Positions 1 through 5,307 of a DNA stretch of 5,307 nucleotides are shown in pieces; positions within the stretch are counted from its first letter, which is position 1, and each line of letters starts with the position of its first letter. The translations under genes and the position numbers were made by a program. The notes below the pieces were generated by a model, which worked only from the letters and a program-made list of their open reading frames with translations, made no database searches and was not told the DNA's origin. Location: positions 1 through 5,307 of the forward strand of contig CAMPGU010000286.1 of NCBI GenBank assembly GCA_946885645.1, written 5' to 3'. The DNA is from an uncultured Haloferula sp. (lineage in GTDB: Bacteria > Verrucomicrobiota > Verrucomicrobiae > Verrucomicrobiales > Akkermansiaceae).

Positions 1-360
1 ATCGATCTGGTTGAGCTTGTCCATCACCTTGTCGCCGATCACCGAGGAAGGCACTTCCGAGAGGTGGTCCTGGTTCAGTTCGGTCAGGATTTCCTCCACC
101 GCGCGGTCCAGACGGTCCATTGAGACGGGGCGTTTCTCGCAGGCCTTGATCATGCCGCTGATGATCTTCTCGCGGTGAATGGCTTCGCGCGTGCCGTCCC
201 GTTTCACCACCCGCAGTTCCGTGCGCTCGATCTGCTCGTAGGTGGTGTAGCGGTACGTGCAGCCGAGGCACTCCCGCCGGCGCCGGATGGTGGTGCCATC
301 CTTCGACATCCGGGAGTCGAGCACCTTGTCCTTGAATGAGCCGCATTGCACGCACCGCAT
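1..360 (-). CDS. nrdR: Transcriptional repressor NrdR (partial, 3' end outside window)
   Basis: NrdR is a zinc- and nucleotide-binding repressor of ribonucleotide reductase operons. It uses an ATP-cone to sense ATP/dATP and a zinc ribbon to bind NrdR boxes. Translating the minus strand from the ATG at 360 gives 120 codons that run off the left edge. The protein starts MRCVQCG and has the four zinc-ribbon cysteines C3, C6, C31 and C34. The family-typical IRRRREC stretch lies at about residues 25-31, followed by YRYTTYE at 36-42. The ATP-cone begins near residue 46 with VVKRDG at 51-56 and continues to the edge. The family is usually about 150 residues, so roughly 30 C-terminal residues are missing because of the window, not because of a lesion. 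The start is fixed by the zinc ribbon, whose first cysteine is residue 3. No Shine-Dalgarno sequence precedes it. Regulation probably comes from the promoter at 387-416; no canonical NrdR box is evident there. Identification is secure. Confidence 0.96.
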   Translation of the reverse strand, partial: MRCVQCGSFKDKVLDSRMSKDGTTIRRRRECLGCTYRYTTYEQIERTELRVVKRDGTREAIHREKIISGMIKACEKRPVSMDRLDRAVEEILTELNQDHLSEVPSSVIGDKVMDKLNQID

Positions 361-386
361 GAAGAGTCGAAAAAACGATGAGGGAG

Positions 387-416
387 AGCATAGGATACCA
401 CAGGTGGCCCCGTCAA
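387..416 (-). promoter_or_regulatory. Putative sigma70-type promoter of nrdR
   Basis: Read on the minus strand, TTGACG (416-411) and TATGCT (392-387) are separated by 18 bases. Both are close to the -35 and -10 consensus. Transcription would start near 380, giving a leader of about 20 nt before the nrdR ATG at 360. A small palindrome, CCACAGGTGG (399-408), lies within the spacer where a repressor could act. The assignment rests on position and motif match only. Confidence 0.5.
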
Positions 417-751
417 TTTGAAAACTATGCCAGATTTAGTGGAAGAGCCCCGATCTTCCGGGTTTCTTGAGGGATGTTTTTGGAGTTCCGGCACCATGCT
501 CCCGGAAGACGCGGCGAGGCTAAAAAAAAGCAGCCGCGCGGGAGGATCCGGCGTCTCGGGGAAGGCAAGCCGCCGGAGCATCCACCGCGAATTTTCCGCA
601 CGGCGGATCTTCTGTCGTCCCCTCTGCCTTTTCTCCCTCGTGAAACCATCAAGTTTTCCCAATCAATCACCGGCAAGAAGGACGGGGCCGGAGCCGCTTT
701 CTTGTGGCCAGCAAGGGCGGGACCTGTTAGACGACCTGGGAACCCCCGGGC
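417..751. other. Non-coding gap between nrdR and the membrane-protein gene
   Basis: This stretch of 335 bases separates divergent genes. Several open frames cross it, but their translations are rich in R, G, P and S, match no family I know, and lie on both strands over each other, as expected of open frames in GC-rich DNA. I see no tRNA or rRNA. What can be seen is an A8 tract at 522-529, two stem-loops at 499-577, and a pyrimidine-rich run around 610-640. No convincing plus-strand promoter for the gene at 752 was found. The sequence could be a long 5' leader of that gene, a small RNA gene, or the remains of a decayed gene. Confidence 0.5.
499..577. repeat. Two adjacent GC-rich stem-loops
   Basis: The first stem pairs CTCCCG (499-504) with CGGGAG (539-544), then, after a one-sided GAAGA bulge, CGCGGC (510-515) with GCCGCG (533-538). 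This makes 12 base pairs enclosing a 17-nt loop that contains the A8 tract. The second stem pairs TCCGGCG (547-553) with CGCCGGA (571-577) across a 17-nt loop. The pairing is visible in the sequence. Any function, such as a structured leader or small RNA, is inference, and hairpins of this size arise by chance fairly easily in GC-rich DNA. Confidence 0.35.
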
Positions 752-1165
752 ATGATGACGGAAGACGAAGCGACGAAGCTGGTAGAGTTGAAGGTGATGC
801 AACTGGACTCCGTGCAGATGATCGGCATCATCTGGTGGGTGGTGTCCTGCGCCCTGTCCTTCGCGATTATCGGAGGCGTGTGGAAAAACGGTGCCGTGCT
901 GGCGCAGAGCCCGATCCTCAAGCCCCTGTGCCGCGCCGTGGCGGTCTTCTTCGTGGCGATCGTCAGCTTCGGGTCCTTCATGGTGGGACACTCCCTGTGG
1001 CTCGCGTATCAATTCTCCGCCATCCCGTCATCCATCGCCGGCGCGTTCTGCTGGGACGGCACCGCGACCTCGATCTCGTATGCGATGGCGACGGCGATTT
1101 TCGTGGTCGCCGCGAAGGCCTGGTTCGCTCTCGCCGGGAGCCTGCTTCGACCTGTCGCCGCCTGA
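752..1165 (+). CDS. Hypothetical small integral membrane protein (137 aa, about 3 TM helices)
   Basis: I do not recognise this family. The reading frame uses mainly G/C-ending codons, and its translation alone among the overlapping frames has the pattern of a real membrane protein. A charged N-terminus (residues 1-20, with EDEATKLVELK) is followed by three hydrophobic stretches at about 21-44, 62-88 and 107-132. The segment around 45-61 is polar with basic residues, and 89-106 forms a loop. There is no signal peptidase or lipobox motif. A second ATG directly follows the first, so the start may be one codon later; neither has a clear Shine-Dalgarno sequence. The gene stands alone: nrdR diverges upstream, and the next plus-strand gene begins 263 bases downstream. 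A weak hairpin (GTGCC at 1219-1223 with GGCAC at 1229-1233) lies behind it without a T-run. Existence as a gene is likely; function is unknown. Confidence 0.72.
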   Translation: MMTEDEATKLVELKVMQLDSVQMIGIIWWVVSCALSFAIIGGVWKNGAVLAQSPILKPLCRAVAVFFVAIVSFGSFMVGHSLWLAYQFSAIPSSIAGAFCWDGTATSISYAMATAIFVVAAKAWFALAGSLLRPVAA

Positions 1166-1322
1166 GGATGTCGCCCTGGACCCGACTCCGGGACCCCTGA
1201 GCGACACCCCTCGCGGCCGTGCCGGGCGGGCACACCGGCAAGGGCTCGATCCGCTTTCAGCCCGGGAGACAGCTTCCTCTCTCTGCGTAAAAGCCCGAAG
1301 AACAGTTAGGCGCGGGTAATTT

Positions 1323-1338
1323 GATTTTTTCTAAAATC
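1323..1338. repeat. AT-rich inverted repeat upstream of the CAP lipoprotein gene (distal)
   Basis: GATTTT (1323-1328) and AAAATC (1333-1338) are perfect inverted arms around a 4-base spacer, about 90 bases before the lipoprotein start. Together with the repeat at 1367-1390 it forms an AT-rich island within otherwise GC-rich DNA. It could be part of a promoter or protein-binding region. It could also form a weak terminator for the gene ending at 1165, but the stem is all but GC-free, so that is unlikely. Confidence 0.3.
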
Positions 1339-1366
1339 CGGGCATTCTACGCCGCCAACCGGGCCG

Positions 1367-1390
1367 GAATATAAAATATCCTTTATATTC
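1367..1390. promoter_or_regulatory. AT-rich 9-bp inverted repeat, candidate operator/promoter of the CAP-rnhB-yraN group
   Basis: GAATATAAA (1367-1375) and TTTATATTC (1382-1390) are perfect 9-base inverted arms with a 6-base spacer. The element ends 38 bases before the lipoprotein ATG, and only 4 of its 24 bases are G or C in a strongly GC-rich region. The left arm contains TATAAA (1370-1375), a plausible -10 box, but no good -35 box lies 16-18 bases before it. The symmetry fits a dimeric regulator site overlapping the promoter; that function is inferred. Confidence 0.4.
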
Positions 1391-1428
1391 AGCACTCGTT
1401 TTGAGAGGGTTCCGGTGCTGTCCCATAC

Positions 1429-1998
1429 ATGAAAACCACATCCAGCCGCCTCTGGGTGATGGCCGCGGGAATCACGATGCTTGCATCGTGTGGACCGCAA
1501 CTTGCCACCACCTCCGTACCCATGGCCTCCACCGCCAAGGTCTCAAGCTCCGACGGATCCCTCGCGGGAACCCTCCATGCTCAAGTGAATTCCTTCCGCA
1601 CCTCCATCGGCCGCCCGGCGCTCCAACGCCATGCAGGGCTCGACCGGATGGCCCAGCAGCACGCCGAATTCCTCCGCAAGAACCGCGGGAAATTCGGGAA
1701 ATCGAACCTGACGCACTACGGGTTCGAGGAGCGTGCGCTGGCCGCCCAGCGCATGATGAGCATGAGCAATGTGGGCGAGAATATCGCCACCTGCTCCGGC
1801 TCCGGCAAAAACTCGGCATCGGTAATGCTGAACGCTTGGAAGAACTCCTCCGGCCACGCGAAAAACATGAAGGGCGACTGGAGTGTCACCGGCATCGGCG
1901 CGGTCGTCGATTCCGACGGCACGGTGTTCGCCACGCAGCTTTTCGCGACGCAGAACCACTCCCATAATGCATTGACCAATCGCATGCGGCAGTTCTGA
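1429..1998 (+). CDS. CAP/SCP-domain lipoprotein
   Basis: This is a 189-residue secreted lipoprotein of the CAP (SCP/PR-1/YkwD-like) superfamily. Bacterial members are extracytoplasmic and mostly of unknown molecular function. The N-terminus has basic residues (K2, R7), a hydrophobic stretch at 8-19 and the lipobox LASC (18-21), so C21 is probably lipidated. Because residue 22 is G rather than D, outer-membrane or periplasmic placement cannot be settled. A Ser/Thr-rich linker (26-48) precedes the CAP domain (about 49-175). Visible CAP signatures are N54..R57 with G61.P63.L65, the first histidine in THYGF (H96), the GENIA motif (E117), and W137 followed by SSGHAKNM (H143), then TGIGAVV and the closing FATQLFA strand. 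H96, E117 and H143 match three of the usual CAP cavity residues. A short tail (176-189) follows. The stop lies 7 nt before rnhB, suggesting co-transcription. The best upstream purine run (GAGAGGG, 1403-1409) is 19 nt from the ATG, too far for a normal Shine-Dalgarno. Confidence 0.9.
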   Translation: MKTTSSRLWVMAAGITMLASCGPQLATTSVPMASTAKVSSSDGSLAGTLHAQVNSFRTSIGRPALQRHAGLDRMAQQHAEFLRKNRGKFGKSNLTHYGFEERALAAQRMMSMSNVGENIATCSGSGKNSASVMLNAWKNSSGHAKNMKGDWSVTGIGAVVDSDGTVFATQLFATQNHSHNALTNRMRQF

Positions 1999-2005
1999 TC
2001 GCCGT

Positions 2006-2629
2006 GTGCCAGACGACTCCCTGGAATCCGCCCTCCGCGCCCGCGGCCTGAAATGGGTCGCCGGCGTGGATGAGGCGGGGCGGGGACCCCTTGCCGGACC
2101 GGTGGCGGTTGCCGCCGTGATCCTTCCCGCGGGTTGGTGCTGCGAGGGCTTGGACGATTCCAAGAAGCTTGCGCCCGCCAAGCGGGAGCGGCTGTACGAT
2201 CTCATTACCGGGGACAAATCCGTCCACTGGTGCCTGGCCTACGCGGAGCTCGAGGAGATCGAGCGTATCAATATCCTGCGGGCCACCCATGCCGCGATGG
2301 CGAGGGCGGTGCAGGGCCTGCGGAAGAAGGTTCAGCATTGCCTGATCGACGGGCTGCGTGTCCCGGATTTCCCGTATCCGCATGATGGCGTGGTGGGAGG
2401 AGACGGGATTTCCCTCTCGATCGCCGCGGCGAGCATCATCGCGAAGGTCTCCCGGGACCGCCTGATGGGCACGTTTGCGGTGGAGTTCCCGGAATACGGC
2501 TTTGAGCGGCACATGGGCTATGGTACGCCGGAGCACCTCGCCGCGCTTCATCGCCATGGGCCTTGCCGCATTCATCGCCGCACGTTTCAACCGGTCGCTC
2601 AACTCACCCTGTCGTTTGACGGGGAGTGA
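2006..2629 (+). CDS. rnhB: Ribonuclease HII
   Basis: RNase HII cuts the RNA strand of RNA-DNA hybrids and starts removal of single ribonucleotides misincorporated into DNA, acting in the cytoplasm with Mg2+ or Mn2+. The 207-residue product has the usual family length and all family blocks: GVDEAGRGPLAGPV (20-33), DDSKKL (50-55), NILRATHAAM (89-98), LIDG (113-116), SIAAASIIAKVSRDR (138-152), YGFERHMGYGTPEHL (164-178) and the C-terminal RRTFQPV (191-197). The catalytic acids are D22, E23, D115 and D151. The block normally written KGD-A before the SIAAASI helix reads GGDG here (131-134), a mild departure from consensus. The start is the GTG at 2006, 7 nt after the lipoprotein stop; it leaves 19 residues before the catalytic block, and no Shine-Dalgarno is seen. 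The yraN frame overlaps its 3' end. Context fits a CAP-rnhB-yraN transcript. Confidence 0.97.
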   Translation: MPDDSLESALRARGLKWVAGVDEAGRGPLAGPVAVAAVILPAGWCCEGLDDSKKLAPAKRERLYDLITGDKSVHWCLAYAELEEIERINILRATHAAMARAVQGLRKKVQHCLIDGLRVPDFPYPHDGVVGGDGISLSIAAASIIAKVSRDRLMGTFAVEFPEYGFERHMGYGTPEHLAALHRHGPCRIHRRTFQPVAQLTLSFDGE

Positions 2630-2996
2630 CGGGGCGGGCATCGGCACGGCGGCGGTCGGCCTGCTGGGAGAAAAGATCGCCCGCGCGTGGCTTACCGCGA
2701 ACGGCGCGAAGGTGATCTACCGGAATTTCAGGGCCCCGCACGGCGGGGAGGTGGATATCGTGGCCCGGCAAGGAAAACTGCTGCTTTTCACCGAGGTGAA
2801 GACGCGTCGTTCCGGCGGGATCGGGCGACCGCTCGATGCGGTGACGAAGGACAAGGCCCGCCTGATCGAGCGCGGCGCGAACGAATGGCTGCGCCTGCTG
2901 GGGACGCGGGAGATCCCGTGGAGATTCGACGTGATCGAGGTGATCCTGACCCACGGCGAGAAGCCGGTGGTGCGGCGGGTGGAGAACGTGTTTTGA
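2616..2996 (+). CDS. yraN: YraN/UPF0102 family protein, PD-(D/E)XK nuclease fold
   Basis: UPF0102 proteins are small, widespread relatives of Holliday-junction resolvases and restriction nucleases; their cellular role is not established. Numbering from the TTG at 2616 (126 residues), the domain opens with GLLGEKIARAWL (15-26). The nuclease-fold signature follows: GGEVDIVA (43-50, with D47) and FTEVKTRR (58-65, with E60 and K62). The C-terminal RFDVIEV block is at 103-109. The start is uncertain. TTG 2616 gives the normal family length and only a 14-base overlap with rnhB. An in-frame ATG at 2556 would add 20 residues (MGLAAFIAARFNRSL...) and overlap rnhB by 74 bases, inside the conserved end of RNase HII. 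Neither has a Shine-Dalgarno sequence. The rnhB-yraN neighbourhood is common in bacteria and supports the call. The family is clear; the start and the biochemical function are not. Confidence 0.9.
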   Translation: MTGSDGAGIGTAAVGLLGEKIARAWLTANGAKVIYRNFRAPHGGEVDIVARQGKLLLFTEVKTRRSGGIGRPLDAVTKDKARLIERGANEWLRLLGTREIPWRFDVIEVILTHGEKPVVRRVENVF

Positions 2997-3029
2997 AGGG
3001 AGAAATTGCCGGTTTGTCCGGAGGATCAC

Positions 3030-3186
3030 CAACCTTGAAAAGGTTGTGCAGGGGCAAGGGGGGCAATCTGGTGACCTGGACGCCCTCCCGTCCACAACGC
3101 CTTCGGCGTAGGAATTTCCCGGTGGCTCTCCCGGGGTAGGCCTGCGGCCAACCCCGGGCTTTGTTGCGAAGCCCCGTTGGGGCTTT
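3030..3186. repeat. Cluster of four short inverted repeats, probable interspersed intergenic repeat
   Basis: Four hairpin-forming units lie between the convergent yraN and pheA. They are CAACCTT/AAGGTTG with loop GAA (3030-3046); ACGCC/GGCGT with loop TTC (3097-3109); CCCGGGGT/ACCCCGGG extended inward by GGCC/GGCC after one mismatch, with loop TGC (3130-3158); and AAGCCCC/GGGGCTT with loop GTT (3169-3185). A weaker GGACG/CGTCC pair is at 3078-3093. A series of tight hairpins with 3-base loops is unusual for spacer DNA. It resembles dispersed palindromic repeats that I recall from intergenic regions of Verrucomicrobia and relatives. The pairings are seen directly; membership in a genome-wide family is from memory and needs a genome comparison. 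Confidence 0.55.
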
Positions 3187-3187
3187 C
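3169..3187 (+). terminator. Possible weak intrinsic terminator of the yraN transcript
   Basis: The stem AAGCCCC/GGGGCTT (7 bp, loop GTT) is followed on the plus strand by a short T run and then C. It sits about 170 bases after the yraN stop and about 40 bases past the pheA stop on the other strand. The T tract is too short for a strong terminator, and on the minus strand no T tract follows. The hairpin may mainly be part of the repeat cluster. Confidence 0.3.
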
Positions 3188-3226
3188 AGATCCAGGCTCC
3201 GGCTCTGGTCTCCGGTCTCTAAAGAC

Positions 3227-4297
<1,071 letters not shown>

Positions 4298-4307
4298 GGG
4301 GCAGTGA

Positions 4308-4400
4308 GGAATTCAGAATTCCGGACGTCGGAGGACGGGGTGCAAGAGGGGGTGGATGGACTGGGGCGATTCGTCATTCCGGAATTCGTCATTCGTCATT
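4308..4400. repeat. ATTCGTCATT / GAATTC repeat copy between pheA and scpB
   Basis: The decamer ATTCGTCATT occurs three times (4369-4378, 4384-4393, 4391-4400; the last two overlap by 3 bases). GAATTC also occurs three times (4309-4314, 4316-4321, 4382-4387), and ATTCCGGAAT (4376-4385) is a perfect 10-base palindrome. The units fill much of the scpB-pheA spacer, with a purine-rich stretch (4323-4366) between them. I recall similar ATTCGTCATTCG-type runs dispersed in Planctomycetes and Verrucomicrobia intergenic DNA. The repeats reach into scpB and include its stop codon. Confidence 0.55.
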
Positions 4401-5087
4401 TGCCTCCGGCTTCGGCTCGGTGGCGCTGAGGGCGAGCTGGGATTCCGCGGCGGGACTTTCCGCCGGGGCCTCCGGAAGCTTCACGCGCCGGAGTTCGGTG
4501 GCATTCGGCAGATCGTCGATGCTGCGGATGCCGAAATGTTCATAAAAGAGCTCGGTGGTTTCGTAGAGCAGGGGGCGTCCGGGCAGTTCGGCGCGGCCGC
4601 CGATGCGGACGAGCTCCCGGTCCAGGAGCTTCTGGAGCATGCCATCGCAGGCGACGCCGCGGACGGCTTCGATGGCACCCTTGGTGATCGGCTGGCGGTA
4701 GGCGATGATGGCGAGGGTTTCCATGGCCGGGCCGCTCAGACGCTCGGGCTTGCGGCCGGGGAAGAGGTGGCGGACGAAATCCCCGTATTCCGGCCGGGTG
4801 AAGAGCTTCCAGCCTTTCGCGCGCTCCACGAGAAAGAAGGCGCGGCCGGCGGTTTCGTAGTCGTGATTCAGCTTCGCAATGGAGGCGATGATCTGGTCCG
4901 AGGAGGCGGCAGCGAGGGCGGAGAGCCACTCGGGGAGCTCGGCGGGTGTTTCGCCGTCCTCGATTTTCCGGGCGCGGGTGTCTTCCGCTTCCGCCACGCG
5001 GGCGCGGACCAGACGGGCGATCTCCTCGGCAGGCAAGGGTTCGTCCGAACTGGTCAGGAGGGCTTCGACAATCGAGGGCAATTCCAT
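4389..5087 (-). CDS. scpB: Segregation and condensation protein B (ScpB)
   Basis: ScpB is the winged-helix (kite) subunit that, as a dimer with ScpA, binds SMC to condense and segregate chromosomes. The 232-residue protein begins MELPSIVEALLTSSDEPLPAEEIARL, the usual first helix-turn of winged-helix domain 1. That domain continues at about 63-110 (SSDQIIASIAKLNHDYE, then FFLVERAKGWKLFTRPEY). Between them, residues about 29-62 form an acidic insertion absent from short ScpB proteins. Winged-helix domain 2 (about 115-195) is highly typical: LSGPAMETLAIIAYRQPITKGAIEAVRGV (117-145), LLDRELVRIGGR (154-165), PGRPLLYETT (169-178) and FGIRSIDDLP (185-194). Residues 205-232 are a Pro/Ala/Glu tail of low complexity, ending NDE, which is encoded by the ATTCGTCATT repeat. 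scpA is not adjacent in this window; pheA follows on the same strand. The start fits the family N-terminus, without a Shine-Dalgarno. Identification is secure. Confidence 0.96.
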   Translation of the reverse strand: MELPSIVEALLTSSDEPLPAEEIARLVRARVAEAEDTRARKIEDGETPAELPEWLSALAAASSDQIIASIAKLNHDYETAGRAFFLVERAKGWKLFTRPEYGDFVRHLFPGRKPERLSGPAMETLAIIAYRQPITKGAIEAVRGVACDGMLQKLLDRELVRIGGRAELPGRPLLYETTELFYEHFGIRSIDDLPNATELRRVKLPEAPAESPAAESQLALSATEPKPEANDE

Positions 5088-5307
5088 GGCGGGCGGCGGA
5101 GCTTAGGAAAGCTGCCGGTCATTTCAAGCGTGCCGGTTTGAAAGCCCGCGAAGAGGCGTGCGGGAGTGTTTCAATCCGAGGAACAGGGGAATCCGCAATT
5201 GAAGTTACGGAACGATGCACGAAATTTCAACTTGCAGAGGTATCAGCAAGGCGCTAATCGACCGCGCCCGAAAATCCTCGCCCCCGCGGCAATCCGGATT
5301 CCCGAAC
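5088..5307. promoter_or_regulatory. scpB upstream region with TTGAAA/TTTCAA hexamer cluster
   Basis: This non-coding edge region holds four copies of one hexamer in either orientation: TTTCAA at 5122-5127, 5169-5174 and 5225-5230, and TTGAAA at 5138-5143. The pair at 5138-5143 and 5169-5174 is inverted and encloses a second inverted pair, CCCGC (5145-5149) and GCGGG (5160-5164). On the minus strand, TTGAAA (5127-5122) and TAAGCT (5105-5100) with a 16-base spacer could be the scpB promoter, giving a very short leader; the -10 match is poor. No convincing gene lies here, though a gene may start beyond the edge. Confidence 0.3.

Noticed and set aside
425..1012. Minus-strand open frame antisense to the gap and the membrane-protein gene
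   Set aside because: Histidine/arginine/proline-rich translation with no recognisable family; it mirrors the codon pattern of the plus-strand gene.
418..1200. Long plus-strand open frame (260 codons) over the gap and the membrane-protein gene
   Set aside because: Its translation is arginine/glycine-rich and without domain pattern, and it runs out of frame through the convincing membrane-protein gene. This is typical of shadow frames in GC-rich DNA.
1219..1239. Terminator for the membrane-protein gene
   Set aside because: The 5-bp GTGCC/GGCAC stem has no following T tract and is the kind of pairing expected by chance in GC-rich sequence.
1543..2647. Long minus-strand frames antisense to the CAP lipoprotein and rnhB genes
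   Set aside because: The plus strand encodes clear CAP and RNase HII motifs; the antisense products show no domain and arise from GC-biased third positions.
2687..3139. Plus-strand open frame overlapping yraN and running into the hairpin array
   Set aside because: It is a different frame of yraN with no family resemblance; yraN carries the nuclease-fold motifs.
4369..4400. CRISPR-like short direct repeats
   Set aside because: The units are only 10 bases, partly overlapping, without regular spacers or nearby cas genes.
4356..5141. Plus-strand open frame (261 codons) antisense to scpB
   Set aside because: ScpB on the minus strand is unambiguous; the plus-strand product is a glycine/alanine/aspartate-rich shadow.

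Overview
This is a GC-rich bacterial chromosomal window made of housekeeping genes, with two small lineage-type proteins between them. Strongly G/C-ending codons, the gene content, a ScpB with an extended first winged-helix domain, and two intergenic repeat families of a kind I associate with Planctomycetes/Verrucomicrobia genomes all point to a member of the Verrucomicrobiota, possibly Luteolibacter-like. That assignment is an inference from protein character and repeats, not a database result. I see no tRNA, rRNA, CRISPR array, transposase, phage gene or defence cassette.

Layout. On the minus strand at the left edge is nrdR (1-360, cut by the window end at its 3' side), the repressor of ribonucleotide reductase genes, with a recognisable sigma70-type promoter at 387-416. 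A non-coding gap follows (417-751) that holds two GC-rich stem-loops. On the plus strand comes a 137-residue membrane protein of unknown function (752-1165). After a second gap with AT-rich inverted repeats there is a tight plus-strand group: a CAP-domain lipoprotein (1429-1998), rnhB for RNase HII (2006-2629) and a YraN/UPF0102 nuclease-fold protein (2616-2996). Gene spacing of 7 nt and then an overlap suggests one transcript driven from the AT-rich region upstream of the lipoprotein gene.

The plus group meets a minus-strand group convergently. The junction (about 3000-3226) holds a cluster of small perfect or near-perfect inverted repeats that looks like an interspersed intergenic repeat and may also act as a terminator. 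The minus-strand genes are scpB (5087-4389), the chromosome-segregation partner of SMC-ScpA, followed 91 nt downstream by pheA (4297-3227), a fused chorismate mutase/prephenate dehydratase/ACT protein of phenylalanine synthesis. The spacer between them holds a second repeat family, built on ATTCGTCATT and GAATTC units, which supplies the last codons and stop of scpB. The right edge (5088-5307) is non-coding and carries a cluster of TTGAAA/TTTCAA hexamers.

The window reads as ordinary core genome. I found no convincing new multi-gene system. The items most worth a second look are the two repeat families (one forming the end of scpB), the absence of Shine-Dalgarno sequences before all seven starts, the ScpB insertion, the AT-rich inverted repeats before the lipoprotein gene and the orphan membrane protein.
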